Positions 45,886-57,800 of a stretch of 64,000 nt of DNA are shown here, piece after piece. Numbering within the stretch: the stretch's first letter is position 1; the number at the start of each line of letters is the position of its first letter. The position numbers were made by a program, and so were the translations under genes. This stretch comes from Crambe crambe (taxonomy: Eukaryota > Porifera > Demospongiae > Poecilosclerida > Crambeidae), in contig OZ004585.1 in the NCBI GenBank assembly GCA_963924555.1, forward strand, positions 5,283,488-5,347,487, read 5' to 3'. Under the pieces are notes generated by a model that ran no database searches, was not told the origin of the DNA, and saw only the letters and a list, made by a program, of their open reading frames with translations.

Positions 45886-48800
45886 AAAAAAAAAACCGGT
45901 ATGGTGATCACCCACTGAAGTATAAAAGAAGAGTTCATCTCCTGGTTCTTCAGTCAACAGCAATTCACAAAATTACAATTTCTCTCTCAAGTTTATCAAG
46001 TTCGAGTCTATGGCAAAGAAATGCTCAATCCAGGGGATCGAAGCATTTGATAGCATTGAGGAACCCATGACCAATGCCAGCATGCATGCTTCATGAAGAA
46101 AGGCAAAAATGCATCATACTTCGATGGAGTGATGACAGATGGCAATTCCCACCTTCGTTTCATCGGCTTCAATAGTGAACGGCAAAAGAAGCTCTCCTCT
46201 CTCTTGCAGTCAGGGGAGTCGGCCTTTTTTTAAAAAGAACTGTGAGATTAAGAGATCTCGTCAGGGAATCAAGCTTGAAAATCATGTTAAAGAAATTTAC
46301 GGAAATCAAGAAGTCTACCTCCAGCGGAAGTTGTGTCCAGAACACCACTAATCACTCTTGGACAGTTTCCCACTGCTCAGGAGTTCTAACGTTTTGATGT
46401 AAAAGTTGTGTATTTGGACACCCCTAAACCACTTGCAGGTGATAAAGTCAAGCAGGACTTCGTTGTATCAGAAAGAGTCAAAAGTCAACACTGTCGATTA
46501 CGGCCTCAGAAATGTCATTGTGAGGCAGTAGTCTCTCATACACGTCCATTAGCCTCACACTCAGTATCTCCACTGTTGGTCAGTTCCTCTGCCTCCCTCT
46601 CCACTATCAAGAAAGGAAGCATTTGTCACTAGCAGAGTCTGGCTCCACTATTGAACGTGTAGAAGTAGCAGAGTCTGGGTCCACTATTGAACATGTTGAA
46701 GACATTGGTAATATTGAGCAATATGATCCCGACTGCGACGATGTACCTCATAGACTGGAACACCAAAAGTTCTACTCCATTCAGCACCAATGAAGACCAT
46801 AAACTACAATGACAAGAACGTAATCTCTCGAGAACCACAGTCTAATATGGACTAATGACTTGACTAGCTGTTCTTTTGTATAATTCAATCATTCAATGAT
46901 TACCTAAAAGAACAACAACAAAACTTGCCTTCAAGATTCTGGGAGTCATGAAGATGCAGCAACAGCCATAAGCATGCTCAGTTATAGTTTCAATCATTGG
47001 CTTCGTTTTTTTCAATAAAATTTTTAATTCAGAGCCATTCTTTCAACTATTCCTTCAGCTTTTGCTTTTCTGATTATAAGTAATAGATCACTTTCTCCCA
47101 CAAATTTGTGGGGTACTTTATACTCGTCAAGAGAATAAGATGATGGAGGAAGTAGTTCATCATCAGGGGCTTCTTTATTGCTAGCAAGTTTCAATGTTTC
47201 CAAAGTAGTTTCATTTGCATTACTTGCAGCAGTAGTTTCAGGAAAGGTGTACACATACAGCAGATTGCAGTGATCTTGCAACATGAAAACCAGAACAGCA
47301 AAACCAAAATTTACATAGTCTCCTTTCAAATGGCTTTGGAGTTGGGCTACTTGAAAGGAGGCTATGTAAATTTTTGGTTTTGCTGTTCTGGATTTGTATT
47401 GCAAGATCACTGCAATCTGCTGTAAATACTGTCATGTTCTTGCTTGTAGATACCAGTATTCAATATCAAATTACGCAAATGAGGCTGAAGGTGTGGATGT
47501 AAGCACCTGATCTGATATTCAGGAGGGTCTGTCACATCTTCATGTAAAATGATTTCTTTCTTGGTTGGATATGACATGTCCACCAGATAAACTACCCTAA
47601 AATACGATAAGAAGTTATAACATGCATGCAGTGCATGAGTTTGAAAGTTTGCCCAAATGTATCATTGTAACATACCTTTTTCTCTGATCAAAATAAGGTA
47701 CTTCAAACTTCTTATACATTGTCGCTTCAGTGATGGGATCAAGTCTGTGCAAAGCCCTGACAATTGGAATATGCTGATAGTCGGAAGATTCCTTTATGCA
47801 GGAGCAGCATTGCATGAGTGTGCAGCGTGATTTTTGAAGCTGGAATTACTGAAACTGTCGCAGTTACCATTCTTGTCTGGATTGTTCTCCCTATTTTCAA
47901 GACTCTTACAGCCATTCTGCTATTGCCAATTGCTAATGAACTCAAACTCAGCTACTACTTTCCTTTTATATGAATCTCAATCTAACTGGATAAAACTGGC
48001 ACACACAACTCGACACAGCAACCAAAAACAGAAACACGATTGAACATGACGACCTAAAATTAGACCACTAAACCCCGGCTAGAAGTTCCTCATTCCCTGT
48101 AGCTTCTCTTTAAATTTGATATGCATGGAGCACTTCAGTGCTTCAACATGGCTTCCCAAGAAGTTACTTGTTGAAGCCATGTGGGTAGTGTCAAAGGCCT
48201 TGTCATTTTCTATCATCCACTTCTCACTTTCACTGCCCTCTTCTTGCAGGGAGGATGCTCTGTGTCTGTGCTGCTCTCATCTGTCATGTTTACTTGCTTT
48301 GAATGTTGGGTTAATCACTTGGGAGAACCTGGAAAGCATTAGCTTATCTCTTATAATACTTGATAATTCCTACTTGGTACATGCATGTTCGAGTCCCACT
48401 TTGCTGCTGATTTTTTCAAGATAGAACAGAGCGAAACAAAAGATATTGGCCTGCAATACAAATCAATTACAACTCGGTGCCATGTTGATGCGTCTGTTAG
48501 CACACACAGCATCTTGTGGTTGAGAGCAGATTTTCCCTCCTCCTCCTCCCATTTAAAAGACTTAAAATTGTTAGTGCCACCTGTTGGTTGCTCTTGGTAG
48601 TGGTGCTGACATTAACATTGCAACTAGGGTTTAGATTAACCCTTACAAAGTTTTGGCTTCTACAATCCAAGCATGTAACATAACTTATTAGTGCTGACAT
48701 GAATAATTTGCCCCTGTCATTGCTTAATTGGGTGCAGACCTCCATAGTATTTCCAAAAAACACTGATACAACAGCACTTGCGCCAGCAAAGTTAAGATGG

Positions 48801-51800
48801 CTGGCATGCCCAGCCTTTAACTTTTTCGAAGCAAATTTTTCTGTCTGGGAATTCAGGCACCTCCGTGTGGTTCATTTCTTCCCCATCCTCGCTCATCCTG
48901 TCTGCCCAATTCCTGCTCCGCAGTGGGCTCTTCCCTTTATGACTCCTGTGTCTGGGAGAGTTATGGCTGCTAGTGGAACGTCCGTTCCCTACTTGCCTGT
49001 TAGATGTTGAGCGTCCGCTCACCGATCTTCTGGTTCTGCTCCTGGAGCGATAGCTTCTCCTCTTTCTGCCTCTCCGGGCAGAATAGCCATTGTCAGAGGA
49101 GTCATCGCTGCTCTCGCTCCCACGGCAGGATCTGGAACTTGAGCGTGGTCAACTCTTCAAGCGCTCCACATCTTGCTGAAGAACGGAGAAACTGTTCTTC
49201 AGCTCAGTCATCATCATCATGATCTGGTGGTTTTGTTGAGCGCTCTCCTCACTGCCTTCATGTTCAGTTGCCATTTCTGTAACACGTGTCTTGAGCTAAG
49301 AAAAAGGCCAATGAATGCCGTGTGCAGCGGGTTTTTATACAAGTAATTGACCACACCTATGGGCGTGGCTGTATTTAAAGTAATTAAAGCGATAAATTTA
49401 GCTGTCTTGAGTAGGAAATCCGGCCAAACACCGTTGATATGTGAGACTGAGCCATCTGAAATATAATTCCGTAGAAAATGGCAATAATCTCGCGTAGAAT
49501 AACGTCTACACATGCCATTTTTTGTCGCGATTTAGCGTGTAAATGCGCGATAAAATCAACATGGGGTGTCTTGCTGTGCCAAGTATATATATATAGGGAT
49601 GGGTCAAGGTAGTCTCACGTAGCCAGACCCTTTACCAACTCAAGGAGGGAGGGAAAGTGTCTGGTAAACTTTGCATAGCAGAGTGGTTCTTTCTTAGTCA
49701 GCTCCTAGACCACAAGCGTTAAGCCACATGGTTACTAACATCATTTATTGCTTACCTATGTACCAGTTGGGTTTGTAATACTCATTAGGTACATCCTGGG
49801 TCCCCCCCCCCTCCCAATACAGATGCAGTTATGCATAACATGATAGATTCTTTGGGTGATCAGGGTAGCAGGGGGTGGGGGTATGGTGATATCATGTGAC
49901 CAGTTTGTTTGTCCCTACGTTACCCGTATACTAATTGTGGGTTATATTGTCTTTTTTTTTGTTTAGACTGTCTTCATTGTTGTCGGTTTCTTCTGCTCTG
50001 CATTCTCTCCCTGAAGCACATCTCTCGGGTGGACCAGTGGATCTCTCTCCCCAAATAAAACACATTGTGAAGAATCTTGTAAGCTATTGTGCATGTTGCC
50101 ATTATGTTATCATGGATTATTTTACATAAGAATGTATGAAGCTCTAGAGTGCATGTAAGAGCAGAAACATTACATTACATATGAAACCCTGAATACCATT
50201 TCCCTTTCTGTTTATCTGGAACCAGTCTTGGCATTTGTGAACCTTGACAAAAGAGGAAAAAAAAAGTCTGAACTAAGCACCGAAATGATTAAGGGTAAAT
50301 CACTCCAACTTCCAACTTGTGTAATGGTGTTGATCCCTTTACTCAAACATACATGCAATCCAAGATCTGGAATCGTCTAGACACGATTGCTTTTACCAAA
50401 AAAATCCCCTTTTCTCTCTAGGAATGCTAAAGAGAGTATGGAGTCAAGTCTTTCTAAATATACGTTAGACACCTCGACCAATGGCTATTTAGAAACCAGA
50501 GAGCCCTGGGCTGTAGCGTCCCGAGCGCAGCGAGGGTGCTACTAAGGGCCCGAAGGTTTCTAAACAGACCATAGATCCCGTTGGTTGAGGTGTCTAACTT
50601 ATTTAGACTATAGCCAATCACTGGAGTTGTTTACCTCACCTCAACATGCATTTGGAAACAGTAACCATGGTTTTTAAATGCAGCAAACCTGAATCAGAGC
50701 GCACCTAGAAACAATAACCATGGCCACCGCGATACGTTGCTAGAAATGGACCAATTAGAATGACCATCTTTACTGGGAAGTGCCAACAGCACTTAGAAAA
50801 CCCACTCGGGAGGACTCTTATGGGATTTAGAGTCTCCCTAACTGACCAATCAGGTAACTGGCATGTGACTATAGCTATTGTCTAAGTGTCATTAACCCCT
50901 GAGGACATACCATCTTTTGAGAAGAGTTGCAGTAATTCTGGATCAGAGGTCACATCAAAGGGAATAATGCAATTGAGAACAAAGTACAATCGTACTCTTT
51001 AGCTCTGCTTTCCACCTCCTGCTTGCTGATCTTTTTCAGTGCCTTTCCACATATCTTGAGATGAGACATCTTCTGAAAACATTCACTCTAAACCTGTGAT
51101 CCCCAGCTAGTTCTAGTGATATTGAAAGACTGTAAGCACTCACTAAACAAACCATTCATAACAGCGCTTCTATTACTGAGACAGCGAACGGTTGAAACAA
51201 TGTCCAACCCCCCCCCCTCCCTCCCTGCTAACCATCCTTCATTTAGACTCAACCTATCGACAATGACATGTCTGCAAACAGCCCCCAACCATTTAATAGA
51301 ACTGTCAGCAAAAGCACAGTTACCATCAGTGCAAAGACTAATAAGCGATTGGAATTCTGGTAAAGTACCTATCACAGAGTCGCTAGGTGGAAATTGAATC
51401 AAAAATAACATAGCTGACTTCCTTTCATCCAGTACTTCTTGCGATCTGTGTCAACTGGGAAGTTATTATTTGAGTGCAAGTATCACTCACATCCACCATT
51501 TCTCCAAATTCCCCCAGCTCCCAATCACTCAGCTTTACAAAAAAGGAGTGGTTAAGATGAGATTCTAACTTAGCCTGATTGGTCCATACCAGTGATGATT
51601 TAATCACATTAACAACCTGTTGGCGAACCGCAGAGAGAGCTAGAGGTTTCTGAACAACTTTAAAACAGGGAGGTGTGCCTCAAATTCACATTCAATTAGG
51701 GTGACACAATGCTTCCACCCAATCTTTGGAAAATAAAAGAAAAAAACCTTGTTACGCTCCGGTGTATACATCTTTAACACCCGAAGAATATCGACGTATT

Positions 51801-54800
51801 GCCTCCCGACCCATTCCTCCAGTGGTTGAAAAGACCAAGGGTTCGAAAACCTCATGTTCAATGTCCTGAACATGTTGACTGTAGGCACGTTTCTTGATGG
51901 CTTCATGCTCATGGGTGCTGAGCCATTGCTGGTTGCATGTGGGTGAAACGCTCTTACGTTAAAATATGCATGTACACTTGTCCACAACAACAAAACCCCA
52001 ACTGCGAGATACCATATTCTTGTCCTCTCTGTAAAATCTCTTGGGAGGACTTTTATTATTATTATTATTATTATTATATGATTTACAGCAACAGCACAGG
52101 ATGATGTTTAAGAAAGCATATAGAGAAGATGAGGCAGTTAGAACAGGCTGTAGGTCAACCAGGACTGGCCTGGCGACCAGGAGAGGATTTAAAAAACAAC
52201 AACAACAAACAAATAAGCAAACAAACAGAAACAAATACAAACAAACAAGCAAACAAAAACAGAAACAAAAATAACAGAAGAGAAAAGATTGGTTAATGAT
52301 TACATGTCTTATAATTATAATTGGGTGGCTTGGGAATTGACATGCAGCTTTGGCAAGGGCAGACAATGTGGAATGTGCAAGTGTTGTAGACATCGAATCT
52401 ACTCAGAAAAACTGACCAAAAGTAGACTTTGAGTTTAGATTTGATGGTTGGGGCACCTAGGGTTAAATCAATTGGTGGCAGAGAGTTCCATAAACTAGTC
52501 AACCTGTTAAAATAGAAGTGCCTTTGGGAGTTGGAGATAGATCTTGAGTGGGTGAGTTTGAGGGAACCCGACCTGGTTGCAGTAGAACTGAATGACACGT
52601 AATTGGAGATATCGAAAGAATTGGAGGGATTTTTCAGATTATTAACAAGAAACATGATGTCATTGAGCTCAAGCAACATCATTAGCGGCAACAGGTGAAG
52701 AGATTTAAGTCTAGATTTGTAATCGGAAGTATAGTCTTGTAAAATAAACTTTGAGGCTCTGTGTTGTAGTTGTTCTATTGTGACTATGAACATAGGTCTC
52801 CACAATTGGGACCCATATAGAAATTGGGATTGAATCAGTGATGTGTACAGCTTTTTCCTTGTTTGGATTGAAGTGTAGGGACCAAAAGTACGATGTACCA
52901 TACTGAGTTTGGTATAGGCTTTGGCCAGGATATGTTCATGATGTTTGCCCCAAGAAAGGTTGTTGGTTAGGATTATTCCTAAATCTTTGTGCTGACTGCT
53001 GCATGGAATTGAAATGCCATTCATGGTATAGTTTGCACAGGTTGGTTCTTTGTTGCAGAATTGGATGCATGCAAATTTGTTGACATTGAATGACATTTTC
53101 CAGTTAGATGACCATGTACCTATATTGTATAGGTCCTCTTGAAGGTGGTCTGCATCAGAGATTCCTCTGGTCACTTGGTAGCATTTAGTGTCGTCAGCGA
53201 AGCTTAGGATTTTGGAATGTTTGGTGGTGAGAGGTAAGTCGTTTAGATATAGTATGAAAAGGAAAGGCCCAAGGATACTCCCTTGAGGAACACCTGATGT
53301 AACTGGTAAAAAGGATGATTTACTGCCGTCTATTGCTGTGCAATGCCATCTATTGGTTAGGTATTCCTTTAACCACTGCCACAGTTTACTGGTTATACCA
53401 TAGTTAACGTTGCTTAGCTTAGAAAGCAGCTCTGGATGGGGTACAGTGTCGAAGGCTTTGCGAAAATCCAAGTAAATGGTATCCACTTGACCTTTTGATG
53501 TTATGATTGACATAATGTCGTTGGTAAAGGTGAGCATTTGCTGGATAGTAGACTTTCCCTTAAGGAACCCAAATTGGGTAGGGTTGATGGTGCTAGTAGA
53601 TAAAAAGTCAGTAATCTTGTCAAGAATTAACTTTTCAAGCAGCTTGGATATGATGGGGAGTAAAGATATCGGCCAGTATCGGAATGATAAGGTGTTGTTT
53701 CCACTCAGGTGGTAAATACCCCTTATCTAGACTTAACTGGAACAATTGATTGATAGGTTCGTGAAGTGCTATAGCACAGTGTTTTAAAACCTTTGGTGAG
53801 ATTTTGTCGATTCCCATTGATTTGGTGGTGTCCAAAGAGGTAAGCGCTCTGAATGTGTCACTAGAGTTGAAGTTGATGTGGCTGAGAGTGTCTGATAGTT
53901 GGGATGGTATGGCTGATGATGTAGTGCTGGAGCTCGTAGTGTTGAGCACTGAATGAAAGTATTCATTGAATAGCTTGGCCTTCACTTGAGGAGTGCTTCC
54001 CTCTCTAGAATCCAGGTACATCGGATTTGGGAGAGTTGTAGATCTTCCTAGACTTCTTAGATAGCTGAAGATCTTGTTACTGTCAGAGGATGCGAAATTG
54101 TTGACTAATTTCTCCTCCCAGCGTGACCTAGCTTCAGATATTTCTGACTGGAGAAGTTCTTCTAGTCTGATTTTTGATTTGGACTGAGTAGTTGACTTGG
54201 AACGGTCTTTTCTTCTGAAATAACGCAATTTGTTTATATGATGTTTGATATCAGGAGTAAACCATTTTGGAAAATTATTGTTGCTGATGCAGACTGTTGG
54301 TACGAATTTGTCAACTGCATCAGTGATCGTATTTTTGATGTAAAACCAAAGGTCATCTATGTTGTCAGACTCGTAGAACTCGCTAAAGTCATGATCTAAG
54401 AGGAAGTTGCACATATCCTCGAAGTTAGCCTTGTTGTAGTTGGGGATTAAGATGGACCCAGCCTTAGGTTTTTTTCTGGGCATAGGCCTAACCACAGAGA
54501 GATGGACTGGGAAATGGTCAGAGTGATTACTGTTGGAGTCAATCCATAGATTACTGGTTGAGTCCTCCATGTTGGTAATAACAAGATCTAAGATATTTCC
54601 TTTGCAGTGGGTAGATGATAAAACTAGTTGAGTTAGATCTTCTCTAAATAGTAGATCTACGAATTGATTGGAGGATACTTGGTTTGCTGAAAGAGAGAGC
54701 CAGTTTATGTCTGAATAGTTGAAATCGCCTAGAATGATTAGGTTGTCAGTTTTCGCCAGTCCCTGTAGGTAGGAATGTAAATGTAGTTCTGACTCATCAG

Positions 54801-57800
54801 ATGTGTTAGGGGGTCTATAGATAAGACAGAGGGTTACTATGGGAGTAGTGTAGATTTCTACTGTTAGTAATTCAAGTTGCGTATGTTTGCATATTAATTT
54901 AGAGGGAATTTGTTTGTTAATGCACAGAAGGATGCCGCCACCTCTTGAATTCCTGTCATGTCTGTATATGGTAAAATTGCAGGGTAAAATTTCATTGTCA
55001 GCAACAGAGCGAGTTAGCCATGATTCGGTAATTGCAAATATCTGGGCTGAAGAAGAGTAGACAATAGACTGAAATAACCTTAATTTGCTTGCAATACTCC
55101 TTGCATTCCAAAGATAAATCTCAATTGAGTGGCCTAGTCAATTAGAGGAATCAGTGGGCTCACTTGAAGTGTTGTGGTCGTCTGGAGAGATAAGCGATTG
55201 AGGTGAAACGTCAACTGGAGTTTGTGAAGATGTTAAATCAATGGTGTGGTCATATTGATCGCTGACTGGGGGACATTTTTGGAATGATGAATCAGAAATG
55301 ACACCATATTTGTGTTTATTGACAAAGATGGAGTTTCCTTTAATCCTGATTGATGAACGCTCCACTCCAGCATCTATGAGTGATCTACGCTCTTTCAAGA
55401 GCAAGGACTCGACTTTCCTCTCTTCCGGAGATTTGTCAGGTTTGATGGCATTACTTGGTTTGGAAGATAGCTTATTTCTCTGCATTAGTATAGATTGAAC
55501 ATCACTTGATCTGGTTAGTTTGACAAGAAGAGGGCGAGACTTTGTAGGCTGAAATTTTCCTAGACGGAAGCAGTCAGAAATCTGATTTATTGAGACCAGT
55601 GGATCAATGGAGGATAATAAATCCCCAGCTTGTTGAAGATCGTGGCGATGCTGCTGAAACCTGGGAGTTCCTTCCACGCTTTCAGGTGTGCCAAAAATGA
55701 CCAGGTTTAGTTTCCTATCGTGTTCGTTTTTTCCTATAGTTGGTGAAGGTATAGCAGGGTTCTTTTATACAACACAGTGTTGTTGGTGGGGTTCACAGGT
55801 AAGGTGGTTGCTAAGGTGGAATCAGAGGTAGCTGACGTAAGATCTTGAGTCTCAGTAGAACCAGAAGCAACAGATGAATAGCTAGGAGATGATTTATTTG
55901 AGCTGTTTGGTACCATAGTTTTTAAAGTTTCAATTTGTTGCATAGCATCTGAAAGCTTTAGTGATATATTATTTACTAAATCCTTTAGAGAATTGATTTC
56001 CAACTCTTGCTGGTACAGCCTGCAGTTGGGGCAATAAAAGGGATTGTCTGACTCACTCACTTTTTTGAAAGCCTCCTTCGATAGTCCAGAACATCGCCGG
56101 TGCAACCATGTGGCACAAGTACCTTCACAGAGCACGGCATCTTCACCTTGCTTATTTCCTATAGCATCTTGGATAGGAGCGTCACATATGGAGCACTCAT
56201 AAATTTCTTCCTTGTCTTTTTTCTTTAGCAGAGAACCGGTTCTAGTTCCTCTTTTTGCGTTAGAAAGACCTGTTTCTCTCTTAGCGATCACAGACACTTT
56301 GTCGGCCATTGACATGCACGTGTTTGAAAGAGAATAAACAAAGGAAAATTTACAGATGCCTTTGAATACTAACAAGATTGATAATTACTCAGTTTTTGCT
56401 TGGCTTAATAAACTTACCTAACTCAGAGTCAGGCTTAGCAAGACTTAGCTAAGTCAGCGAGTCAGCGAGTCAGACTTAGCAAGTCAGATTGATAATTGAT
56501 AATTATTACAAGATTGATAATTACTCAGTTTTTGCTTGGCTTAATAACTCAGAGTCAGGCTTAGCAAGACTTAGCTAAGTCAGCGAGTCAGACTTAGCGA
56601 GTCAGACTTAGCAAGAGTACATCATTTATACAATACAGAAGACAAATTCTGAATGATGAACTATTCAACAAGATTTCGTTGCCTTCATTGGTTTAGTGTT
56701 CTTTGCTCTCTATACGCATATCTTCATGCTGGGAGTACATCTCATTAAGTGATCTAGAGACTTCTGAGAAATTCCTCTTATGAGCTTGTTCATAAAAGAA
56801 AGTACCTTTTAAACAGGCTGTGTTATATTGCTAAAGAAAATGAAATACTTTTTTCAACATATGACCTGGGAGGTTCTGAAGAGCTTCGTTGCAGTCGGTG
56901 ACTTTCCAGACAGGATGTACACTGACTGTGTTATAAGCAGTTGGAACATAATCTGAATCCTGAAAACCCTTTTAATGGTAATGTTGCATATTGGGAAAGT
57001 TGGAAAGATTTTGTTACCAGATTTTGGTGCTTGAAGACAGACATTTATAATGGGCAGAAGATGGACTGGCATGATTTACATGCAGGAGCAACATTTCTAC
57101 CGGGATCTTCTGGACTTCTTGTACATGTCAAATCTTTAAGTCCAGTAAATACCACTGAACACTGTTCATCTAAAAGCGATAATATTCTTCAGAGTATGGT
57201 AAGGTGAACCCATCATCATGTGAACATCACATACTTTCTGCCCCCGGCAATGCTTTAGCTGATTCCTTCTGTTGCATGACCATTACTTCTAAGACATCAC
57301 TGCTTTTTTAAATCGAAGAGAAAGGCATCGACCAACTTATTGAAGCAATTATTGACATAATACAATACAGCCAAGCAATAATATAATCAACCAGAGAATT
57401 ATTAGGAACAGTAGTTGATTTAAGATGATGCAATACAGCTTGAAAAATATATGAAAGAAACTCAGTAAGAACATCGTTGTAGGACATATCACATTCAACG
57501 CACCTCTTACAACATATGGAAGAGTTGTTACATGGTCATACACTCTATCTGTCAGCAAGTATTCCTGTAAATCTCGAGCATTGAATGGTAAAAGTTTAAA
57601 TCTACTCCAAATAGAAATTGTAAGTACTTTTTGATCTTTGGTTATTTTGTTCAAATGCTCATTTATGAGATCCAGAGCAGGACAGTGCCTCATAAAGCTC
57701 TCATCTAAGCATCTTGAGCATTGAATGGTAAAAAAATTTAAATCTACTCCAAATAGAAATTGTAAGTACGTTTTTATCTACGGTTATTTTATTCAAATGT

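Larger units (their letters stand above)
52052..56375 (-). mobile_element. LINE (CR1/L2-like non-LTR retrotransposon), antisense in VWA8 intron
   Basis: About 4.3 kb, 5' end at the right. Order on the minus strand: ORF1 with PHD-type finger, apurinic-type endonuclease, reverse transcriptase, a short 3' UTR of AT/GT-rich sequence, and a terminal (TAA)n at 52,053-52,077 in place of poly(A). A (TAA)n-type tail and PHD-bearing ORF1 fit CR1/L2-type clades. Nearly full length; the 5' border is uncertain because a tandem repeat (56,372-56,615) may be its 5' UTR. Two frame breaks in this copy. I found no clear target duplication. Confidence 0.93.

Noticed and set aside
45708..46070. Glycine-rich and proline-rich open frames
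   Set aside because: Produced by the (C)40(A)20 run on either strand.
52041..52393. Open frames at the LINE 3' end (Leu/Cys-rich on minus, Lys/Gln-rich on plus)
   Set aside because: They cover the GT-rich 3' UTR and the (TAA)n tail; low complexity.
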